Notes: generated from the letters alone by a model not told the origin. DNA of 64,000 nt from Nitzschia sp. DOCU1 (GCA_951394045.1 OX595996.1:806001-870000); one strand, 5' to 3'. Numbered from the stretch's first letter, positions 10,201 through 20,000 are shown. Translations and numbers: made by a program.

Positions 10201-11078
10201 GTGTAGTCGTTTTCCAAATCGATGATAAGTCTTCCGAAGCGAGCACGATCTGCACTCAGCAGGAACATCATTGCCAGATGCATGTCCTCGGCAACTTGAT
10301 GCACCCTTACGAACTCATCATCCCTCATGTTTTCCTTGTCCCCTATAGCCGGGTCTGCTTCCTCGATCGCAATAGTCAATGCTGCAGGAGGCCTTGAGAG
10401 TGCACCTCCGACTGCCTTCACCACATCAACCAGGCTGTTGAATTTCTCAAAGTAGGTGTGTGTGTCGACTGTTGGCTGTTGGAAATAGAGGTACAGCTTC
10501 CGCTGTGCCTCATGTACGGCATGGACCGGATACTTTTGGCTCTGGAAGTTGTGTGAGATCACTTTGATCCCTTCCAGTAGAGCTAGCGAGTCGGAGGCTT
10601 GCGAGAACGTCTGATAATCCGGGAGGCCTTGTAGTTTGGCCTGCATGGCGAGAGTGCATTGGCCCCAAATGATCGAGTAGGCCGATGCCAGAAGGTCCTC
10701 GAGTTGAGATTCCTGTGTTACATATCGCTTGATCTTCGTCTTCCAGATTTCCAGGTCAGTCTCATCCGTGCCGGCCGGCTTAACTGGCTTCTGGATGGAT
10801 GGCTTCTCTCCATTGAGGATGGCAATCCTCACTCCTGCCCCTCCGTTGGGGTTGTTGCTTCCAATGTAGTCAGCAATTTCTTTTGTTGTCTTCGAATATT
10901 GATCCGATGATCTGCTGTCGGAGCAGTCATATACGTTTGACCCCAAGGCAGCACATTTACCCTTGTACGATGGGGCAATCGTCGTTGTTGGCCTTTTGCC
11001 ATAGAACTTGCTCTTGTTCTTACTCTTTTCGGGCGTTGAGCCGTTGCTCTTCGCTGGTTTCGTGTCCCCTGTGGACAT
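7197..11078 (-). CDS. Copia Gag-Pol polyprotein, upstream part (Gag, protease, integrase, start of RT)
   Basis: Probable start is the ATG at 11078, 27 bases inside the 5' LTR boundary. In order: Gag; a CCHC knuckle CFNCDRKGHYATDC (about residue 350); a protease with LLLDNQS (about 450), where D-N-Q stands in place of D-S/T-G; an integrase core with Asp in CVDIMKVN, Asp in LADGQFET and Glu in VPEVERFIRT; an acidic linker; and the start of RT (ATVDVPGAFMQADM, with the first catalytic Asp). The frame ends at 7197 just after AALLFFGK, where Copia RTs continue, so the stop comes from a frameshift in the T-run (7221-7228 on the given strand, eight A). Confidence 0.93.
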   Translation of the reverse strand: MSTGDTKPAKSNGSTPEKSKNKSKFYGKRPTTTIAPSYKGKCAALGSNVYDCSDSRSSDQYSKTTKEIADYIGSNNPNGGAGVRIAILNGEKPSIQKPVKPAGTDETDLEIWKTKIKRYVTQESQLEDLLASAYSIIWGQCTLAMQAKLQGLPDYQTFSQASDSLALLEGIKVISHNFQSQKYPVHAVHEAQRKLYLYFQQPTVDTHTYFEKFNSLVDVVKAVGGALSRPPAALTIAIEEADPAIGDKENMRDDEFVRVHQVAEDMHLAMMFLLSADRARFGRLIIDLENDYTQGVDKYPRTIGAAYNMLVYYKSETNRSLGRYMNADGVAFQQDGEALATEGKQRRDVKHITCFNCDRKGHYATDCPEPKRKKKSDNDEDDEPVEQTGIAQLTMCDFEGIEELYEGFGFHIHGSFQSSECFNTTGTATCHGTISEAVCNYAAKSKIPVTWLLLDNQSNVDIFCNPALLRNIHEVGGSMRINTNNGSSVTKLMGTLPGYGEVWFDPRGIANIISLSHAKEMFRITYDSAGDDVFVVHKDDGTTREFRTGPMGLYYHDVQTQVREKRGVSFNLIAEKAEKTKEERDKNGVSFNVVTVDDKKSHYTNRDIASAEEARKLQAMVGRPSTRSFIKMVQQNLLPNCPITVDDIKAAEDIFGPDLGALKGKTVRTASSHVPVTATPLPVTIVDRYQVVALCVDIMKVNRIPFFMSISRNIKFGTAEIMPSMIAKSILKCLSLIIKTYFQRGFRVRLVLADGQFETIRGDLAGLGINLNICGADEHVPEVERFIRTVKERVRSLYNSLPFNAFPHIMLKKMVYFSVFWLNMMPPGDGISKTISPRTIVTGLKANYLAHCRYEFGGYAQTHEEHDNTMLSRTIGAICLGPTGNIQGGYHFMNLRTGLQLTRTHWTPLPMPREVIDRVHAIAQQNKADRTLTFTRRDNTPMDDESDSEGSEDEENSDHYDPDEDPDDLDNDPIPTLDDENYGPADDQEIFPAAADTLETQYGPPDHPEDEEDVEEDATDMADPNGVVPDIAGIAGVPEEEIMHEEAVLDQEPPPLLRRSTRERRQPERLIETHMLNIYGQKSVSIFEMNDETRIISPSKDPVEIQGIAMTQYNIKKGLQVFGNEGIKAVQDELEQLVDMDVMTPRSDMTHEEKRSALQYLMFLKQKRCGRIKGRGCADGRKQRAFIDKADASSPTVALEALFLSCIMDAKEGRDVATVDVPGAFMQADMDETVFIRFDGTMAELLAKLNPSMYRKHIQVEGKKKVLYAELKKALYGTLRAALLFFGKTSQHS

Positions 11079-11088
11079 GGTTTCGGTG

Positions 11089-11105
11089 ATTATATTTAAA
11101 ATAAT
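11089..11105 (-). other. Candidate primer-binding or cyclisation site of the Copia element
   Basis: Sixteen bases directly after the 5' LTR, plus the last LTR base, form a 17-nt stretch that is the exact reverse complement of an LTR-internal segment (plus-strand 5945-5961 and 11210-11226). No standard tRNA-type PBS beginning TGG is visible here. The position is right for a PBS; the function is inferred. Confidence 0.4.
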
Positions 11106-11388
11106 GTTGAAACCACGCGCAACCTCACTAGTCCTCGAACCCAATCAGAGTATCGATCCAGACCAAGCTTATTGTCTATCGGGAGACCTGATATTCTTAT
11201 GCAAGTCGGATTATTTTAAATATAATGACAGCCTCTCTACTCTTTTGTTTCTCGTCCGCCATCGTCGATAGTTCTCGAATGACTGGCGGGAGGCCGTCCA
11301 CGTGTTTTATTATTCCATGCAATTTTACTGATGGTATGTGTGTACGTATGCGTCGGCACCGTACCCTTAGTATCGTCGATATTCAACA
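11105..11388 (-). repeat. 5' LTR of the Copia element
   Basis: 284-bp LTR that appears identical to the copy at 5840-6123; right flank ATGCC completes the target duplication. In element orientation this is the promoter-bearing LTR. Confidence 0.95.
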
Positions 11389-11597
11389 ATGCCTCATCGT
11401 AAGTGGGCACGATCTAATGAAACTTTTCGATGCTTTGTTGCCATTGCGCATCGGCAAACCAGTTCATTCATTTTGCTATCGAACTCAAAACTTATTTTTC
11501 ACCCTTTAGATTTATTGATATTGAGCAGTGTGGAAACAAGTAATTCTGTTTCAAGAGAGGTAATCGGCTCTACTATCAGCATCATCAACAACACAAG

Positions 11598-13235
11598 ATG
11601 GCTTCCCCCGTGGGCACGTCTGAGGAAACTTGGGCTGATTTTTCCCCAGCTCCAGCTTTGATGTCGTCCAGTATGGAAAGCACGGAAGACGGGAACGAAG
11701 AAAGCTCGGAAGAGGTGGAAGAGTTTGATTTCCAGCACTGCCCGTCCGTCTTCAAGAGTTGGTCGCGAGAGATCCACCAGTCGCAGACGACAGCCGGCGC
11801 TACCGGAGGTGCGGGTCCGAAACCAAGGACGCACAAAATGCAGGTTCTCGATCTAGCACACCTGGGCATTCTGCAATTTCCTGTGGCGGACCAAGAAACA
11901 GCACAAGACGATGATCACGTTGCTTTATCCTGTCGCCACTCCCCATTTCAGATGTTTCCGCGAGACCTGTTTCAGCTGATTGATGACACTGACAACAATG
12001 AAACCGCAAATCAAACCAAGATTAGGGATCTAGCCGTTTTGGATTCTCCATTGTTTCCCTTGGCAGATCAAAATATGGAGGCAACGGAGGACGACGATCA
12101 TGTTGAGTTATCCTGTCGCCCCTCCCCATTCCAGATTCTTCCGCGAGATATGTTTCAGTTGACTGATGACATCGACAAGAACAAAGACCGTGCTGCATAT
12201 GAATCCGACAACAATGGGGTCTGTGATAATGTCAACGAGGATCCTTTGGGTGGCTGGATCAATCAGATGATCCCCTCGGAGACTCCTTCGTCTCTTCCCA
12301 CCTTTGCCGACGCAACGATTCATTATCTGCTGACCACTCCGCCCTCCACACCGCCGCCTCCGTCGGTACGACTGCGTGGTCGACGCGATCGTTTCGACCA
12401 CAACACCAACATTCACTATCAGAGCTGTTACAATGCCATCGGTAGTGGAGCAGCCAGTGGTGAACACTTGTCGAATGAAGAATGGACAAGGCAAAGGCGC
12501 ATTCGTGAACGTCGACAGCATCGTCGTCGTTTGGAGCGCGAACGAGAAGAGGAGCGAGCTGGCAATGGTACCCAGCTTGTATTTCAGGATGGTGAGTTTC
12601 AACCACTTATCGTGGAGAGGCTGCAGGAAGGCGATCGTTTGTTGCGACAGCAACAACTGCAAGAACAACAAAGATTGCAAATGGAAATCCTCCAGGCAGT
12701 AGCGGATCAAGAGGAAGGTGCCGCTTCACCGCAAGCATCCCCGGACCCTCAACGCCGCCGAAATGCTCGGCGCCTACCCATCACTATAGAAGCCCGACGA
12801 GAACAAATTTCGCACTGGTCGACAACGATTCTTCGACGTTCGTGGCGTCTTTTGAAATCGCCGTTTGTCGCCCTTGCGCGGAAGGATCGACCACTGGCTA
12901 CGGAACAGGTCATCCACGAGTCGGGACCAGGAATAATTGTCGTCGAGCCGGACTGGGCCCTCGCGATGGCGTATGAGGGTGGGCGAGGATGGCACTGGGG
13001 ACAGGAATCTGGTCATGGCGACTCGGCTAGCGAATCAATGAGCCAGAGCACAGCGTACTTTAGCACTGGGACGGCCGTTGTCACTGAGTGGGATTCTGAG
13101 TCTTCGTCCGATGATTGCAGCGCATCGTCGTCGGGGCATACCAGTGGCGTCAACTACGACGAAGTTAGTGAAGGTTTTAACATGGGCGGGATGAAACGAT
13201 CACTATCGTTGCCTCACCTTGAGGATACAGACTGA
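11598..13235 (+). CDS. Unknown acidic protein with an internal duplication
   Basis: 545 residues, not recognised. The N-terminal half is acidic and contains two related copies of a block of about 55 residues; each has a DLAxL start, ADQ, a DDDHV segment, LSCR, SPFQ, PRD and FQL (about residues 84-140 and 145-200). The middle has a strongly basic then charged helical stretch rich in Arg/Glu (RRIRERRQHRRRLEREREEE), likely a coiled coil, and a Gln-rich run. The C-terminus is Ser-rich and acidic. There is no signal peptide or membrane helix. The ATG at 11598 follows a short AT-rich leader. The Copia insertion lies 209 bp upstream, so its promoter may be affected. Confidence 0.7.
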   Translation: MASPVGTSEETWADFSPAPALMSSSMESTEDGNEESSEEVEEFDFQHCPSVFKSWSREIHQSQTTAGATGGAGPKPRTHKMQVLDLAHLGILQFPVADQETAQDDDHVALSCRHSPFQMFPRDLFQLIDDTDNNETANQTKIRDLAVLDSPLFPLADQNMEATEDDDHVELSCRPSPFQILPRDMFQLTDDIDKNKDRAAYESDNNGVCDNVNEDPLGGWINQMIPSETPSSLPTFADATIHYLLTTPPSTPPPPSVRLRGRRDRFDHNTNIHYQSCYNAIGSGAASGEHLSNEEWTRQRRIRERRQHRRRLEREREEERAGNGTQLVFQDGEFQPLIVERLQEGDRLLRQQQLQEQQRLQMEILQAVADQEEGAASPQASPDPQRRRNARRLPITIEARREQISHWSTTILRRSWRLLKSPFVALARKDRPLATEQVIHESGPGIIVVEPDWALAMAYEGGRGWHWGQESGHGDSASESMSQSTAYFSTGTAVVTEWDSESSSDDCSASSSGHTSGVNYDEVSEGFNMGGMKRSLSLPHLEDTD

Positions 13236-13453
13236 ATGAATTTTTGAGGGGTAAAAATACATGTTTAAACAGAAGGTGGTGGTGCACTATTCCTGCGGGC
13301 AGTTACGTTGTCTCAACTGGAGGTTACAGACTGAATAGAAAGATTTTTTGGTAGATAGTCAATATACGTGTTAATGAAGCACAAAATCAGCCGCTACACT
13401 TTTCTTGGTTCTAGAGTCTCCCGAACAAAAGATAACGACGACCTCACCCCCCT

Positions 13454-14424
13454 CTATTTTTCTTTGGCAAACGGTGCGTACAGATAATATTTCGGCCGAT
13501 TGTCCTGACGAAAGTGCAGCCACGCTACACCCGTCCCCGCCGTTGAAAACCAAACACTCTGATCCTTTCGTTCTTCGACACGATCCAAAAACGCTTTGAC
13601 TGCCATCCGCCATGTGCTAGTGATCTGAGATGCTGGGGCCTTTCGGACAAAATTTGCGCAATGCCCATATACCTCCTCGATATTCTCGGTGGCAATCGGT
13701 TGAGGAACCGTCAAAACGGCGTCTCCCCCCAAATTCGGAAAGACCACGGCTGGAGCGTTGTCGCCTTTGAAATGTTCGGCAAATGCCGAAGAATCCGCCG
13801 TGGCAGCGAATTTTGCAAGATAGGAATCATTGACTAGCACGAATTCAAACTGCTTCTCGTCAATGTTACTTTGATGGCATCCTTTTGTTTCAAACCGAAA
13901 AGCTTGAAACGGGGAGTCCTTAACATGGAAACAATTGAAACGGCAAGTTAGCGAAATCGATGGACAGCATGATTTCTCGGCAGGATTTCTTGGCTTGCCT
14001 TGAGAATTTCTGACAAGCTCTGCGCCATTGCCGCCGCGTATTCCGTATCTTCGTGGACCATGAGCTCTGCCCAGCGTCGAATAGTTACAGCCTTCTTGGC
14101 TCCAATACTCGAAGCCGAATTTCCACCAACATAGGCCGCATAGACGAGGACGTCGTCGGTGGATTTTCCGGCTACTTTCTCATATTCAATGTTGGGCCGA
14201 TCTGCTGATGGATTCTTTGACGATTCCATGGCCGAAGTCAACGTTCCAGCAGGCAAAGTGCCGTTGACGGACTTGTCAGATTGACTAATAGGGAGGTCGT
14301 TCTCTCCACCAAAAAACCCTGACGACAAAAAGATAAAAAGGACGGGTAGCGCCAAAACTAAGAAGGATAAGATTGGACGCGAGTGAAACGATGTCTTTTG
14401 CTTGGATCGAGCGCGGACTTTCAT
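13454..14424 (-). CDS. DUF6940 family protein with N-terminal membrane anchor, two exons
   Basis: Exon 1 is 14424-13999 and exon 2 is 13918-13454, joined in phase 0 across an 80-bp intron (13998-13919) that starts GCAAGC and ends TTAAG, a GC-AG intron. The joined product is about 296 residues. An N-terminal hydrophobic segment (about residues 16-34) acts as signal anchor. The rest matches the pattern I recall for DUF6940: SPFQAFRFET, FEFVLVND, FPNLGGDA, the FVR-AP segment, VWFSTAGTGVAWLHFR and RPKYYLYAPF. The function is not known. Further in-frame codons lie upstream (to 14583), but the ATG at 14424 places the anchor best. Without the intron, exon 1 would stop nine codons after the splice point. 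Confidence 0.72.
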
Positions 14425-14804
14425 GTTGAACAATATGAGATCCGGCGAAAAATGAATACGTGGTGCGCTATTCATCAGAGGCATGATCAAAAATTTGGAG
14501 GGAGGGGTGCCACCATGGCCGCTCTCCTGCGGCTGGCTTTCCGGACAGCACGGGAGAGCATCATCGCGCCAGAAAAGCAACAATGTGGATTTTCAAAAAG
14601 TTGACTCTGCTGACTGCAACAGAAATAATTAAATAAATATGCCTTACGACAACATAACGACATGTTCTGGCATATGACTCCCATGAGTTTGGTGCCGCAT
14701 GAAGCACGAGTAAAAACTTTGACACGCGATTTCGAAAATAACAATAACACCACCTCCTTCCAAAACCAATTTCGTTGATTGGGACATCAAGAAAGAAGAG
14801 CACA
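14425..14804. promoter_or_regulatory. Divergent promoter region
   Basis: Separates the minus-strand DUF6940 gene from the plus-strand four-helix gene. No other gene is seen; an AT-rich stretch at about 14624-14645 is the only notable composition change. Confidence 0.35.
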
Positions 14805-15260
14805 ATGAAATTAGAACAGTATCAACAAGCATATACAGCTCTACGATGGATATTGGCAAGTGTCATGCTGTATGGGATCGGAATTATCGTAAAGGGTCGT
14901 GTCGTAGCAGTCCATTTGTTTGATGCTCTAGGATTTGGCCCCGGCCATTTGGATCCCGTCGGAATCAAGTACGCCCTATTTTGCTTTGGAATCCTTGGTG
15001 CTGTGATTATTGGTTGGATGACGACACTTTGGTATCTTTTACAGTTTTGTGAGGCACCAAGGTTTGACCGTACCATTCGAGTCCAAGCACGACGCGGGAT
15101 CTTCGTCTCGACTTGTTGCTGGTTTGTTTTGGATACCGGTTGTAGCGTGGCAATGGCTGAATACAATCACGCCTTGTTCAATCTTCCTTTTCTCTTGATG
15201 TTGCTGGGGCCGTTGTACATTATGCACACGAACGATTCTGATGCAGGTGAATGTTACTAG
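14805..15260 (+). CDS. Small four-helix membrane protein of unknown function
   Basis: 151 residues from the ATG at 14805 (MKLEQYQQAY). Four hydrophobic segments are visible: residues about 13-32, 54-80, 98-115 and 122-140. Conserved-looking features are the GFGPGHLDP segment in the first loop, WFVLDTGCS in helix 3 and EYNHALFNLPFLLMLLGPLY at the start of helix 4. I do not recognise the family. It is not preceded by a signal peptide; the first helix could act as an anchor. Confidence 0.65.
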   Translation: MKLEQYQQAYTALRWILASVMLYGIGIIVKGRVVAVHLFDALGFGPGHLDPVGIKYALFCFGILGAVIIGWMTTLWYLLQFCEAPRFDRTIRVQARRGIFVSTCCWFVLDTGCSVAMAEYNHALFNLPFLLMLLGPLYIMHTNDSDAGECY

Positions 15261-15449
15261 TTTCTTGGATCGGTATCCTACTAGTTGTCACAAGCTATGA
15301 GCGTTTTGCCATGCAACCAAATCTCATAACCTTCGTTTCGCCTACAGAAAAAGTCAATTGACAATAGAAGTATTGAAAATTCTAAAACTGTATATAAATC
15401 AAAACTGTAGTGGTCATATTGCATGAAGCCTACAACGCCAACGAAACGC

Positions 15450-16619
15450 CTAAGTCGTGCCCATGCCCATGGCCGTCTTGAAGGTATCATAGACAAACCA
15501 CTGAAAGCCAATTATGGATCCCGTCAATCCAATCCTTGGGACCAATCCTTTGGTGGCCAAGTTCCGCCATCCTACTTGTTGAATGAGTTGTTGGATAGAA
15601 GCCTCGGGGTGTCGTACTTTGAGAGAAATGAGAGAGTCGGCAGGATGCGAGACAATGGTTGCCACCAAACCCGACACGTATCCTGCACAAAAGGTGACGG
15701 CAAGTTGCGTCGATGTGGAATAGTCTTGTTTTTCTCCTTCCAATACATGCCTGTAAATGGCATTGACGGAATGTTCAAAGGTTACAAAGTTGGCCATGGT
15801 TCCAATGATTTGGCGGCCCCAAAGAGGGGGCAGAGCTCCAAGTAGTTGTTGCGGTTGTTGAAACAAAGATACCACAGCATGAACCAGTCGGGGTTTTGTG
15901 CTAGTCGTTGTTTGCATTTGAACCTTGAGTGTTTCCCAAGGACACATGAAAATGTCGGCCACCGCTTCCGCGCATCCGGCCGCCGTCATGTAAATCAAAG
16001 ACTTGTAACGTTGGGCGTATTCGGGTCCTACCATGTCATTCAAATGATCCTTGCCCCATTCGTACATCATATATTTGGTGCCCGTTTGAGTGGAATAACT
16101 CAAGACGGTTGGAATGAATCCTCGATACAATCCACGGAATCCTTCTTGTCGAAATACCATTTGCAAACCTCCGGCAAACGTAGGATATCTGTGTGGATGG
16201 ACTTGCATGTTGCATTTGATGGAATCGAGCGGAGTAAGAACCCATCGAATCGTGCTCGATAGTACACCACCCACCATACAATTGCGATAATAGGCAGCAT
16301 CGTGCTGCTGGTGCTGTTGTGGCGGACTGTAGTGATGAAGATCAAGCTTCGCCGCTCCCGTCGCACCCATGTGTGGATGCTGGTGATGGGCTTGCAGCCT
16401 ATGGTGATGATGGCCACTGGATCCTGTTTGGTCCGCGTCGAGATAGGCGTTACTGCTCATCATGACTTCCTTCAAGCCGTGGTTGGCATCGCTGGAAGCA
16501 GTTTGGAATGTGTGATGAAAGCCGAATGTAGAATGGAATTCCAAAGCGTATCCAAACCCCAACCAGCACACTGGAAAGGATTCTGGAGAATGAATGAAAG
16601 AGGCTGACACGACCTCCAT
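15450..16619 (-). CDS. Mitochondrial carrier (SLC25), phosphate-carrier type, with a His-rich N-terminus
   Basis: Inner-membrane transporter with three carrier repeats. Signature motifs are PLDSIKCNMQ in repeat 1, PWETLKVQMQ in repeat 2 and HPADSLISLKV in repeat 3; the last is the degenerate form typical of phosphate carriers (HPAD-S/T-hydrophobic). The segments PTVLSYSTQTGTKYMMYE and GLVPRIGLTGSIIGFQWFVYD also fit phosphate carriers. The likely substrate is phosphate, imported for ATP synthesis. The N-terminus before the first helix holds a His/Gln-rich stretch (SSGHHHHRLQAHHQHPH), unusual for this family. The start is uncertain: 16619 is the furthest plausible ATG; 16463 or 16460 would remove about 52 residues. 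Confidence 0.85.
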   Translation of the reverse strand: MEVVSASFIHSPESFPVCWLGFGYALEFHSTFGFHHTFQTASSDANHGLKEVMMSSNAYLDADQTGSSGHHHHRLQAHHQHPHMGATGAAKLDLHHYSPPQQHQQHDAAYYRNCMVGGVLSSTIRWVLTPLDSIKCNMQVHPHRYPTFAGGLQMVFRQEGFRGLYRGFIPTVLSYSTQTGTKYMMYEWGKDHLNDMVGPEYAQRYKSLIYMTAAGCAEAVADIFMCPWETLKVQMQTTTSTKPRLVHAVVSLFQQPQQLLGALPPLWGRQIIGTMANFVTFEHSVNAIYRHVLEGEKQDYSTSTQLAVTFCAGYVSGLVATIVSHPADSLISLKVRHPEASIQQLIQQVGWRNLATKGLVPRIGLTGSIIGFQWFVYDTFKTAMGMGTT

Positions 16620-17070
16620 CAATGTAGAGAGACAGAGAAAAAACCACCGCAGATAGAAGCGCCACAAAACGAGAGCGTCGACGATGCGAGGAAGAGAAGT
16701 TAGCGGATTGGCATCTTGGAGTAGACTTTGGTACAATTTCTACGTGTGATTGGATGATGATGTGGCGGTTTCGTTCGTTCCCATCCATGCTTACGTCATC
16801 CAGCGAATGGCAGAGTGCCAGAATTCTAGTTCAAAATGATTGGCTCAATCGTGTCGTTTGCGATATCGCACGTGGGCACTACCAAAGTTGTTCGTGAATG
16901 AGCAATCCCGTGGCAGCAGCGTTCACTCAACGGACCAAAACTGGCAGTCGACCATGACCATGATGTGATGGCCGAAACCCGCCTCTGATCTACCGAAGTG
17001 TTGTGTGACAGCGACTACAGATTGAGACCCTACCCCCTGCGATTGCTCATTATAGTAAATCGTTATTGCT
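16620..17070. promoter_or_regulatory. Divergent promoter region between carrier and PqiA-like genes
   Basis: Non-coding; likely holds promoters for both flanking genes. Contains a tandem-like pair of ATTGGCTCAAT- and ATTGGATG-type words near 16749 and 16837 that resemble CCAAT boxes in reverse. No other feature seen. Confidence 0.35.
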
Positions 17071-20000
17071 ATGATTCAGTCTGTCAAAAATCCCATGCAC
17101 TGCTTCCGAGTACTGGCCGCACTATTCTGGATCGTGTCATCGGCAGTACTGTCACTGGATCCTGCTGTTGCTGTTGCGGTTGTCGACGATGCGTCTAGTC
17201 CTTTCCTTGAATCATCCGTTTCGGCTCCACCAAATTGCAAAGAATGGAATGCCGACAATCGATTGGAATGTTGGCTATGGCAACTTCACGTCGAAATTCC
17301 CAACGAATCTTTTGAAGCCGATTGGATCACTGTAGCGATCAAGGACATGGTGTGCACCAATTTTGCTCTGAGGGATTTACAGTCCGACTATCCAGCCCCC
17401 CATGCTCTCGAACTTTCCGTCCAATCTCTCCAAGCCTCCTGTCATGGCAAATATCATGCCAGTGGTGGCATTTCGGGCAATGTTCGAGCGGGCGTTTCGG
17501 CACAATCCAGCACTTTGCAAGCCATTCAAGTGGCCGTCCGAGTCTTGCCCAGTACCGTGTATCCATTGGTAAGACCGGATAGTTTTCAAACCACGTCTTG
17601 TCAGACACATTTGAAGGCAAAGGATATTCATTTCACGGGAAGCATGTCGGCACGGCTCATTCAAGCCTTTTCGAAAACGATTGGACATTACATTACGCAA
17701 GCTCTACAAGAACAACTATGTCCACTCTTGAACAAGCAACTGGATCCGTTAGTAACAGATTATTTGCATCAACTGGACGACTGGATGAAGCCATATCTAC
17801 CAAAAGGTACTCCTACTACTAGTTTCATCAGCGGCAATAATGGAACGAATGATGAAGCGATAGTTGTGGAGCGAGTATTGCCATCGCGGCCGACTTTGAG
17901 ACTGTCGGCAGGTGGGACGACAAGACGTGAAAGAAAGCTCCATCTACTAGGCTCAACAACCGAGCAAGACAGCTTATTGGAGCATGGTGGGGAGTTCACT
18001 TTGAATGCGCTGCCAGCTTCCAACGCTTCCGTCTACAGTCCTCTGGACTGGAATATCGTTCATTGGGCGCTAGAGCTTTTCAACAAACAGTTGGAGGAGC
18101 ATTTACAGCGGGGCTGGTTCTTTAGTCCCAACAATACGCAAGACTTTTGCCCGCGTAAATGTCACAACATGTTTCGGGGTTTGTCAGGATGGTTCCGATC
18201 CATTGTCGGGCCCGCGTTGACGATACCCCTGCCGAGCTACTTTCATAATATCTCGCTACCAGCTCTTCCTCTCCATGCCACGGCAACGATTGGAGTTCCA
18301 CACATTTCGATTCGGGGATTGGATCAACTGGCTTTGTTACAACTATTGCGGCCAATACTGGTAGGAAACGGTGGCAATGACACGCAGAGCGCCTTGGCCT
18401 CACATATTGTGACGACATTGCCGGGCCTCCGGATGGAAACTCCCGTGGATATGAATATTCACATGAGAAATGCAACTCATGCCTTGAGTGAACCCTTTAC
18501 AGTCAAAATCAATGTGACTCAGTTGGATACTCTTTTGACAACGTCATTGCAAGTCATGGATTGGGATCAGATCAGTTTACTACAAGTTGTTAATGCGGTT
18601 CAACGCTTTGTCGAAAATCCAACTCCCGCCAACATTCGATCGACATTGGGATGTTTGATTCGTACCGTTCAGCAAGTGGAGAATTTAGACTGGATCACGT
18701 CCATTGTATTGGATTCCATAACGATTACTCGCCGTACCGCCAGACTTCAAAACCAAAGTGCATTCTTGGAAGAAGATTTGGATCATGTCATCAACACAGC
18801 GCTGGAACTGTTATTGGGAGAGTATACACCGCTATGGACGGATCTCATGCAAGGACTCATTCGAGATCCTGCCCGTCGAACACTCAACTCATTTTTGAAA
18901 GACTGGATCCACCGTTCCTCGTCGGTGCATACTTGTCCCGCCGTGCCAGTCACCAAGGAGCCCAAATGGCTCAACTTTTCCAAGTTTCTCATATTGGATC
19001 ATTTCAATGACTTTTTGAATCATCAATCGACATTACAAATCATGAATCAATTTTTGGATTGTGTCGGCAAAGTCTTGGAAGGACATGTCGCGGCGCACGC
19101 TGCGCAAAGTGCTGCCATGTCCAATGTGCAGAGCATTGGTAGTCTACTGGAGGTGGTACGAGTGGAGACCAAGAATTGGAATGCTATTGAACATGTGCAA
19201 CTGTTTCAGCCAACGGATGATACTACCGTGGAGTCATCGATACAATGGGGTTCCAATTCGACCGTCCCACAAATGCAAGTTACGTTGCGAATTTCCGCCC
19301 ATCAGGTATCTGGCATTGTCAACATTACCCTTTTTGCGGGACTACAGGCCAAACTGGAGACACAGTTGGACTACAATTTGAATCGACTCGAAAACTTGAC
19401 AGTGGCACACTTGCTGCAGCAAGTCGAATGTGGCATGGTTCCCATGGCGCAACTCCGATTCCTTCCAAAAGTGACGGCAGCTAGCTTGGGTCCCTGGGTT
19501 GGACTCAATATCAGTGCGCTGCTGAATAATCAAAGCATTAGCTACTCTACCCAAGCAGAAGGCAATGAAACGCACCATGTGGCACAAATGACGGATAGTG
19601 CAATAAACTGGTCGGTGGAATGGCTACGTACTTTGGCAAATAAAGCATTAGAAGACTGGGTGGTCCGATCTTCTGACCTGTGCCCCGGTATTGTTCCGAA
19701 TGGTAATGTTCCTGACAATCGCATCGATCCATCAGACTCGGCGTGGTATGGCTTTCCTATTATTTGGGTTTTCATTGTCTTTCTTGTACTGGCACAAAGT
19801 GGTGCTGCATTCATGCTGCAGGGGTCAAACGCCAGGGACGAAGAGAGCGAAGAACCAATGTCCACCCCGTTGCTTGCTAGACCCTCAGATGAAGATATCA
19901 TGGGCCCCGCACCACTGGAGAATGATGTGGATGACTATGCCCGCGATATGCGGGAGATGGATCGTTCCTTACTGAACGATATCCACGAAGAAACCATCCA

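Larger units (their letters stand above)
5840..11388 (-). mobile_element. Complete Copia (Ty1) LTR retrotransposon, CoDi-like
   Basis: A 5549-bp element on the minus strand. Both LTRs are 284 bp and appear identical by eye; they start TGTTGAA and end TTCAACA. The insertion is flanked by the 5-bp target duplication ATGCC (5835-5839 and 11389-11393). Internal order in the element's direction is Gag with a CCHC knuckle, protease, integrase, RT, RNase H, which is the Copia order. The D-N-Q protease motif resembles that of other diatom CoDi elements. Identical LTRs mean a recent insertion. It separates the sulfotransferase gene from the acidic-protein gene at 11598, which would otherwise be divergent neighbours about 500 bp apart. 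One frameshift at 7221-7228 breaks the polyprotein. Confidence 0.97.
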
